In this document: piece after piece, positions 33,864 to 37,810 of the stretch | How positions within the stretch are numbered: position 1 is the first letter of the stretch | Layout: each line of letters opens with the position of its first letter | From: Smithella sp. | GTDB taxonomy: Bacteria; Desulfobacterota; Syntrophia; Syntrophales; Smithellaceae | Direction of reading: 5' to 3' | Length of the DNA: 37,810 nt | NCBI GenBank assembly: GCA_018056685.1 | Contig: JAGPFC010000024.1 | Location: 1-37,810, forward strand | Notes under the pieces: model-generated | Told to the model about the DNA's origin: nothing | Databases searched by the model: none | The model's input: the letters and a program-made list of their open reading frames with translations, nothing else | Made by a program: the position numbers and the translations under genes

Positions 33864-34601
33864 ATGAAAGACATACTAAAGAAAATTGATTCGATAAAAG
33901 CAAAGATTGACACACACAGGCCAATGGATTCCCACATGGTTAAACAGCTTCGTGAATATTTCCGAATCGGCATGACTTATACAAGTAATGCACTTGAGGG
34001 AAATTCTCTGACGGAAACGGAAACAAAAATTGTTATTGAAGACGGCATTACTATCGGCGGCAAGCCGGTTAAAGATCACTTAGAAGCTTTAGGTCACTCG
34101 GAAGCCTATGACTTACTTTTCACACTGGCAAAGGGCAAAGACATTGCAGAGGCAAACATCAAAGAATTTCACCGGCTGTTTTATTATCGGATTGACACAA
34201 GTCAGGCCGGGAAATACCGGAAACAGAAAGTCATTATTACCGGTACGGATTTCATACCACCGTCACCGGATAAAATACCCGCTTTAATGAAAGCTTTAAT
34301 TGATAATATACCGGACAAGCGGAGAGAAAATCATTCTGTAGAATTTGCGGCAATCCTTCATAGAGAACTTGTAACAATACACCCCTTCATTGACGGTAAT
34401 GGAAGAGCAGCAAGGCTTTTGATGAACCTTGCTTTATTGCAAACCGGTTATCCGGTGGCAATCATACCGCCGGTATTGCGGCGCGAATATCTAGACACGT
34501 TGAACAAAACTCATAAGGGTGATGATAAGCCGTTCAATAAATTAATTGCCGGTGTCTGTTACGAATCAGCAAAAGCATATTTAAGACTTCTGGAAGGATA
34601 A
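33864..34601 (+). CDS. Fic-family protein, class II with N-terminal inhibitory helix
   Basis: Fic proteins transfer AMP or other phosphate-containing groups to protein hydroxyls; some reverse the reaction. The active-site motif HPFIDGNGRAAR (173-184) is complete. SNALEG (41-46) matches the S/TxxxE(G/N) inhibitory helix, so the enzyme should be autoinhibited by E45 and needs no separate antitoxin. The start at 33864 is supported by AAAGGGG seven bases upstream; a longer frame would begin inside the integrase gene. At 245 residues it is a compact member. It follows the integrase by 46 bases. Its target is unknown. Confidence 0.9.
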   Translation: MKDILKKIDSIKAKIDTHRPMDSHMVKQLREYFRIGMTYTSNALEGNSLTETETKIVIEDGITIGGKPVKDHLEALGHSEAYDLLFTLAKGKDIAEANIKEFHRLFYYRIDTSQAGKYRKQKVIITGTDFIPPSPDKIPALMKALIDNIPDKRRENHSVEFAAILHRELVTIHPFIDGNGRAARLLMNLALLQTGYPVAIIPPVLRREYLDTLNKTHKGDDKPFNKLIAGVCYESAKAYLRLLEG

Positions 34602-34608
34602 AATATAT

Positions 34609-34665
34609 TCCGGGGATAGTCAGGCCAGACGATAAACGGGAGTTACCCCTTCCCGTTTCCCCGGA
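34609..34665 (+). ncRNA. Nested hairpin region, possible structured RNA or leader
   Basis: An outer stem TCCGGGG (34609-34615) with CCCCGGA (34659-34665) stacks directly on an inner stem AAACGGGA (34634-34641) with TCCCGTTT (34651-34658). An 18-base bulge (34616-34633) lies on the left side. There is no U-tract, so it is not an ordinary terminator. It lies between fic and the unknown gene that follows, and could be a leader structure or processing site. Confidence 0.45.
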
Positions 34666-34698
34666 TAAACCAAAGGGGGCGCTTAGAGAGGGGTAGCA

Positions 34699-35640
34699 AT
34701 GAAGACGTTGAAAGGTAAGAAAAGTACTGTATCCAAGAAAAATGACATTGTATTTTCAAAATATAAACCGAGTGATAGTTATTTTAAATTTGCAATTTTA
34801 GCTTATCGTTTGAAACAATGCATCAATAGTATTCGTATTCATAACGAAAATAGCAAAGTGCCTTCTCAAAATGATTCTTCTTTCTTTGTAACAAACGAAT
34901 TATCAAATGCAAACTTTGAAAAAGAACTCATAGCATACCTTGATGGCGAAGAGTTGCGGCCGTCTGCACCTGTTAATGATAAAATTCTGGAATTAATTAG
35001 AGACTGCACTAATGCTGCTCTTAGTCAGATAGGAATACTCAAGAGCATGGACAAGTCGGAAAGAAATCATATCAACAGTATTCACCGTTACGTTTTTAAG
35101 AATATTATTCAAAAAGGCGATATTTCAGACGAGCAATCATTACAAAGTCTTTGTGACGCTTGTTGCCTTTTAAGCCTTCCACAACATGATCCTGGTGCAC
35201 AGATAAGCGATAACGATATAAAAGAAGTTTTGAATATTGAGCAATTATTAATCACAAAGGTAGGTGAAGCGCTTGGGTATTGGACGAATAAACTGCCGAG
35301 AAAGATAAATGCCGATAAAGGGAATAAAACAAAACAACAGCAAAGAGAAATGAAAGAAAAATACATTACTGAAGAATGGGTCAGAATGATTAATAAGCCA
35401 GAAGACAGAAAATTATTGGAAAATCTTTCACTCAACGAAATCGCTTTGCGCATTCAAATAAGAGTAGAACCTGAGTTAAGAAACATCAAAACACAAACCA
35501 AGAAATATGTTTTAACAAGAACAAAAAAAATTAATAAAGAAGGATCTATCGCTGTAAGCGGACTTTCAACGGACACAATCATTGATATTATGCGCAATAC
35601 AACATCCGATAGATTCACTTTTAATCCTTTCAAGAAATAA
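34699..35640 (+). CDS. Protein of unknown function, AT-rich accessory gene
   Basis: I do not recognise this 313-residue protein. It is Lys/Asn/Ile-rich and mostly helical by appearance, with no signal peptide or membrane segment. A basic start (KTLKGKKSTVSKKND) is followed by helical blocks. A cysteine-containing stretch SLCDACCLLSLP lies near residues 150-161 and a charged segment KGNKTKQQQREMKEKYITEEWV near 207-228. A GAGGGG ribosome site precedes the ATG. Base composition is clearly more AT-rich than the chromosomal genes to the left, which suggests a different origin from the rest of the window. It ends 21 bases before a palindromic repeat pair. Confidence 0.75.
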   Translation: MKTLKGKKSTVSKKNDIVFSKYKPSDSYFKFAILAYRLKQCINSIRIHNENSKVPSQNDSSFFVTNELSNANFEKELIAYLDGEELRPSAPVNDKILELIRDCTNAALSQIGILKSMDKSERNHINSIHRYVFKNIIQKGDISDEQSLQSLCDACCLLSLPQHDPGAQISDNDIKEVLNIEQLLITKVGEALGYWTNKLPRKINADKGNKTKQQQREMKEKYITEEWVRMINKPEDRKLLENLSLNEIALRIQIRVEPELRNIKTQTKKYVLTRTKKINKEGSIAVSGLSTDTIIDIMRNTTSDRFTFNPFKK

Positions 35641-35660
35641 CACCCCTGATTAACAACCAC

Positions 35661-35709
35661 CGGAAACGTAACGTTTTCTGCAAAACGTCGGAAACGTTAC
35701 GTTTTCCGC
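35661..35709. repeat. Twin near-palindromic 21-mers (operator, iteron or hairpin)
   Basis: CGGAAACGTAACGTTTTCTGC (21 bases, split here as CGGAAACGTAA and CGTTTTCTGC) at 35661-35681 is repeated with three changes at 35689-35709, with starts 28 bases apart. Each copy is itself a near-palindrome of the form GGAAACGTWACGTTTTC, and the two copies together can fold as a long hairpin. They lie between the unknown gene and the HTH-led trio, so they could be a double operator for the HTH protein, a ParB-type binding site or a bidirectional terminator. Confidence 0.75.
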
Positions 35710-35824
35710 ATTATTCTTTTCTATTAGCATTGCTGTTCATACCCCTTCATTGATAAATTTACCTCAAGCAATACGGATATTTTAATCGTAACAACAAATT
35801 ACTTTTGAAAGGGGAACAGAAAAA

Positions 35825-36085
35825 ATGGGAACAGAAAAAAAAGAATCCAGCGAATTAATCAAGAAGCCGCGTCAGATGGACTTTGGCGCAATTATGACGA
35901 AGCCGTATCTGAACGAACTGGAAGTTGCCGCATTAACAGGCCGGGCCGTGTCAACCTTACGCAACGAGCGATTCACGCGAAAGGGCTTGCCTTATCTGAA
36001 AATTGGCGGGCGTTCAGTCAGATACAAAACAGAAGATGTAATTGCCTTCATGGAAAGCCGCAGAATCACTTTTGACGAGGTATAG
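35825..36085 (+). CDS. Excisionase / AlpA-like helix-turn-helix protein
   Basis: This 86-residue protein has a MerR-like winged HTH: YLNELEVAALTGRAVSTLRNERFTRKGLPYLKIGGRSVRYKTEDVIAFMESRRI is the standard layout of excisionase and AlpA-type regulators (split descriptively: HTH near residues 30-50, wing near 55-70). Such proteins bend DNA for excision or activate integrase genes. An AAAGGGGAACAG region precedes the ATG. It is followed after two bases by the Cys-cluster gene, so it heads a coupled operon. Confidence 0.82.
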   Translation: MGTEKKESSELIKKPRQMDFGAIMTKPYLNELEVAALTGRAVSTLRNERFTRKGLPYLKIGGRSVRYKTEDVIAFMESRRITFDEV

Positions 36086-36087
36086 GA

Positions 36088-36321
36088 ATGAACACAAAAC
36101 TTATTTCCGAAATTAAGCGGCACGGTAAGACAGCACGCGGCAAAAAGGAACTTATAAAGCACCTTGATGGTGGACGACTAACCCTCAAGCAGGCCGTCAT
36201 CGCCCGATGTTACGATTGTTGCGGATTTTTTGCAGACGGGAAACAGGATTGCCGGTTGTCAAAGTGTCCGATTCACCCGTTTATGGCCTACAACGCCAAC
36301 CGTCAAAAGCAACGGAGGTAA
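36088..36321 (+). CDS. Small Cys-cluster protein, probable zinc-binding
   Basis: This 77-residue basic protein has cysteines C41, C44, C45, C55 and C60 plus H63 in the pattern CYDCC, then QDCRLSKCPIH. This suggests a single Zn site or finger, with a Lys/Arg-rich N-terminus that could bind nucleic acid. Similar small Cys proteins occur in phages and integrative elements, without known function. It starts two bases after the HTH gene and ends three bases before the ParB/Spo11-like gene, whose ribosome site lies within its last codons. That coupling suggests a shared role. Confidence 0.78.
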   Translation: MNTKLISEIKRHGKTARGKKELIKHLDGGRLTLKQAVIARCYDCCGFFADGKQDCRLSKCPIHPFMAYNANRQKQRR

Positions 36322-36324
36322 TTC

Positions 36325-37698
36325 GTGAAGAAAAAAAAACGGGACATATCCTATTTTTTGACAGAAGAAATTCACCCGGCGGCAGATAATAATCTTCTAT
36401 ACGATAGTTTTTCACCAAATGCCGATGAGGATGATTACAAACTATATTCGTCTATCAAGGAAATTGGGATCAGGGAACCGCTTCAAGTATCTGCCGATGG
36501 CGTTCTGCTTTCAGGACTCCGGCGTTTTGCCGCAGCGCTATGGTTGGGACTGGAAAAGGTTCCTGTCATTGTTGCCAAAGACATCCGCTTTAATGAGCTG
36601 TCAGCGGATGAACGGCTGAAGGTTCTTTCTGTTTACAATAAGCAACGGGACAAAAGCCATGCGGAACGCCTGCGAGAGGCCATGCTGGAAATAAATCCAG
36701 ACGATGTTCATCAACGGTTAATCGAAGATCGTGTCAACCGTGGGAAAGTAAACATAGAAAAAAATGTATTCCTGGGTGATGTGAAGAAGCGGGCACGGAT
36801 TATGACACGTCTGTTCCTGTCGGCAGCGATAAAGGTCATCGAGTCAGAGAAAGATTATTGGCCGTTGACAGACAGACGGGTTCATTACCTTTTGTTGAAC
36901 GATCCGCCACTGCGTCATGACAAGAAACCCGGTTCAATCTATCAGAATGATCGTTACAGTTATAAGGCACTCACGGACGTGCTGCTCCGGGCACGGTTAA
37001 CGGGCGAAATTCCGATGTCAGCGCTGGAAGATGAGTTGCGGCCAATAGTCGTTTGGAGGACACACCAGAATGCGGCAGACTACATTCAGGCAGAAACCGA
37101 AGATTTTTTAAGACATTATGCAAGAGACTTAACGCGGGGCCAGGCTAACCATCTTGAAATACTGGTCGAAAAAAACGCCATTAGAAAACACGTTGAAAAA
37201 GTGGCGTCTGAATACTGCATCCCATGCACTACCGGGCGCGGATATAGCAGCTTGCCCCCACGATACAAAATGGTCAAGAGGTTCAGGTCATCCGGCAAGG
37301 AACGGTTGGTTCTGCTAATCCTGTCGGACTTTGATCCGGACGGTGAAGAAATAGCCGCGAGCTTTCCGCGTTCACTGAGAGATGACTTTAAAATTTCTAA
37401 TGTGACGTGTCACAAGGTTGCACTGACCGGGGATGACGTTCGGAAATATAATCTACCTTCAAATATGGAAGCGAAGGTCACGTCACCGAATTATAAAAAA
37501 TTTGTCGCTCGTCACGGCGTTCACGTTGCAGAACTCGATGCGTGTCCAGTTGATCTTCTTCAGGACAAATTAAGGGATGCCATCGAAAGCTGCTTAGACA
37601 TGGATTTATTCTACCGGGAGTTAGCACAGGAAAAAGAGGACGCGGCATATGTGGCTGCCACAAAAACAGCCGTTGTTAAGGTAATGCGTCAAGGATGA
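36325..37698 (+). CDS. ParB-like domain fused to a Spo11/topoisomerase VI A-like (5Y-CAP + Toprim) domain
   Basis: The N-terminal region (about 35-115) fits the ParB/Srx fold: SIKEIGIREPLQVSADG, SGLRRFAAALWLGLEKVPVIV (ParB usually GERR, here GLRR) and YNKQRDKSHAE. The rest (about 160-430) fits the Spo11/Top6A fold. TDRRVHYLL gives candidate nucleophile Y188 in the 5Y-CAP motif. LVEKNAI gives the Toprim glutamate E282, GRGYSS (304-309) follows, and LSDFDPDGEEI supplies D335 and D337. ALTGDDV and VAELDACPVDLL match conserved C-terminal segments of stand-alone bacterial Top6A-like proteins as I recall them. The GTG start is supported by GGAGG seven bases upstream. No Top6B-like ATPase is in the window. 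DNA cleavage or relaxation is inferred from motifs only. Confidence 0.82.
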   Translation: MKKKKRDISYFLTEEIHPAADNNLLYDSFSPNADEDDYKLYSSIKEIGIREPLQVSADGVLLSGLRRFAAALWLGLEKVPVIVAKDIRFNELSADERLKVLSVYNKQRDKSHAERLREAMLEINPDDVHQRLIEDRVNRGKVNIEKNVFLGDVKKRARIMTRLFLSAAIKVIESEKDYWPLTDRRVHYLLLNDPPLRHDKKPGSIYQNDRYSYKALTDVLLRARLTGEIPMSALEDELRPIVVWRTHQNAADYIQAETEDFLRHYARDLTRGQANHLEILVEKNAIRKHVEKVASEYCIPCTTGRGYSSLPPRYKMVKRFRSSGKERLVLLILSDFDPDGEEIAASFPRSLRDDFKISNVTCHKVALTGDDVRKYNLPSNMEAKVTSPNYKKFVARHGVHVAELDACPVDLLQDKLRDAIESCLDMDLFYRELAQEKEDAAYVAATKTAVVKVMRQG

Positions 37699-37701
37699 TG
37701 C

Positions 37702-37729
37702 GGGTATGTTTTAAAAATACCCTTCTTTT
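37702..37729 (+). terminator. Intrinsic terminator after the ParB/Spo11-like gene
   Basis: GGGTAT (37702-37707) pairs with ATACCC (37717-37722), with possible further T/A pairing in the loop, followed by TTCTTTT. It begins three bases after the stop codon and closes the three-gene operon. Confidence 0.8.
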
Positions 37730-37798
37730 GCTCTGGCGCATAGCTAAAACAGGGGTTCCAGCAACATAACTTTATCAGGAAGGGGAAGATAAGGGTTC

Positions 37799-37810
37799 AT
37801 GGACATACAG
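37799..37810 (+). CDS. Possible start of another element gene (3' partial)
   Basis: An ATG at 37799 is preceded by GGAAGGGGAAG (37778-37788) at a workable distance. Only four codons (Met-Asp-Ile-Gln) are visible before the window ends, so nothing can be said of its product. Confidence 0.25.

Noticed and set aside
34602..34698. Retron-type msr/msd RNA before the unknown gene
   Set aside because: There is structured RNA potential, but the following protein shows no reverse-transcriptase motifs such as the YADD box.
1..37810. CRISPR array
   Set aside because: No regularly spaced direct repeats with unique spacers were seen; the tandem repeats present are coding or short phased arrays.

Overview
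The window reads as a chromosomal segment of a Gram-negative anaerobe, most likely a syntrophic or sulfate-reducing type deltaproteobacterium (Desulfobacterota, Syntrophales-like). This is an inference from gene content: a type IV pilus pilMNOPQ cluster with an outer-membrane secretin, a COG1900/DUF39 homocysteine-biosynthesis protein typical of anaerobes, a nusA-infB-rbfA-truB-rpsO-pnp order, and a Wzz/BY-kinase polysaccharide locus. I could not run a taxonomic search.

Layout. (1) 1-5942, plus strand: a surface-polysaccharide cluster with a chain-length/tyrosine autokinase, a PHP-type tyrosine phosphatase, a UDP-sugar 6-dehydrogenase of the WbpA type and a DegT/DnrJ aminotransferase of the WbpE type. 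(2) 5993-7276, plus strand: a membrane-anchored J-domain protein with four Cys-pair repeats. It converges on the next block at a hairpin terminator. (3) 7308-9739, minus: holA, a LOG-family protein and rpsU, with a MITE-like palindromic repeat between the last two. (4) 9932-14165, minus: one probable operon, TPR protein, Xaa-Pro peptidase, gcvH, LipM/LplA-like enzyme, hisC, with a candidate promoter and terminator. (5) 14195-20396, minus: an Xre regulator, an FtsB-like protein, pilM, N, O, P, Q and a TPR pilotin-like lipoprotein. A phased AT-rich decamer array lies upstream. (6) 20594-32151, minus: housekeeping information-processing genes rimP-nusA-infB-ylxP-rbfA-nrnA-truB-rpsO-pnp-dut, then the DUF39 gene.

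(7) From about 32457 to beyond the right edge: an integrated mobile element. Its left boundary is a 49-nt 3' fragment of a tRNA-Gly(CCC) gene, whose 5' half is missing and replaced by element DNA. The element carries a tyrosine integrase with a good promoter, a class II (self-inhibited) Fic protein, a nested RNA-hairpin region, an AT-rich protein of unknown function, a pair of near-palindromic 21-mers, and a tightly coupled trio: an excisionase/AlpA-like HTH protein, a 77-residue Cys-cluster protein and a 457-residue protein. The trio ends in an intrinsic terminator.

The most notable item is that 457-residue protein. Its N-terminus looks like a ParB/Srx-type domain and its C-terminus looks like the Spo11/topoisomerase VI A-subunit fold (5Y-CAP tyrosine plus Toprim Glu and DxD), with catalytic-residue spacing close to that of archaeal Top6A as I remember it. 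No GHKL ATPase (Top6B) is present in the window. A ParB-Spo11-like fusion encoded with an excisionase-like factor on a tRNA-integrated element is the best candidate here for an undescribed system.
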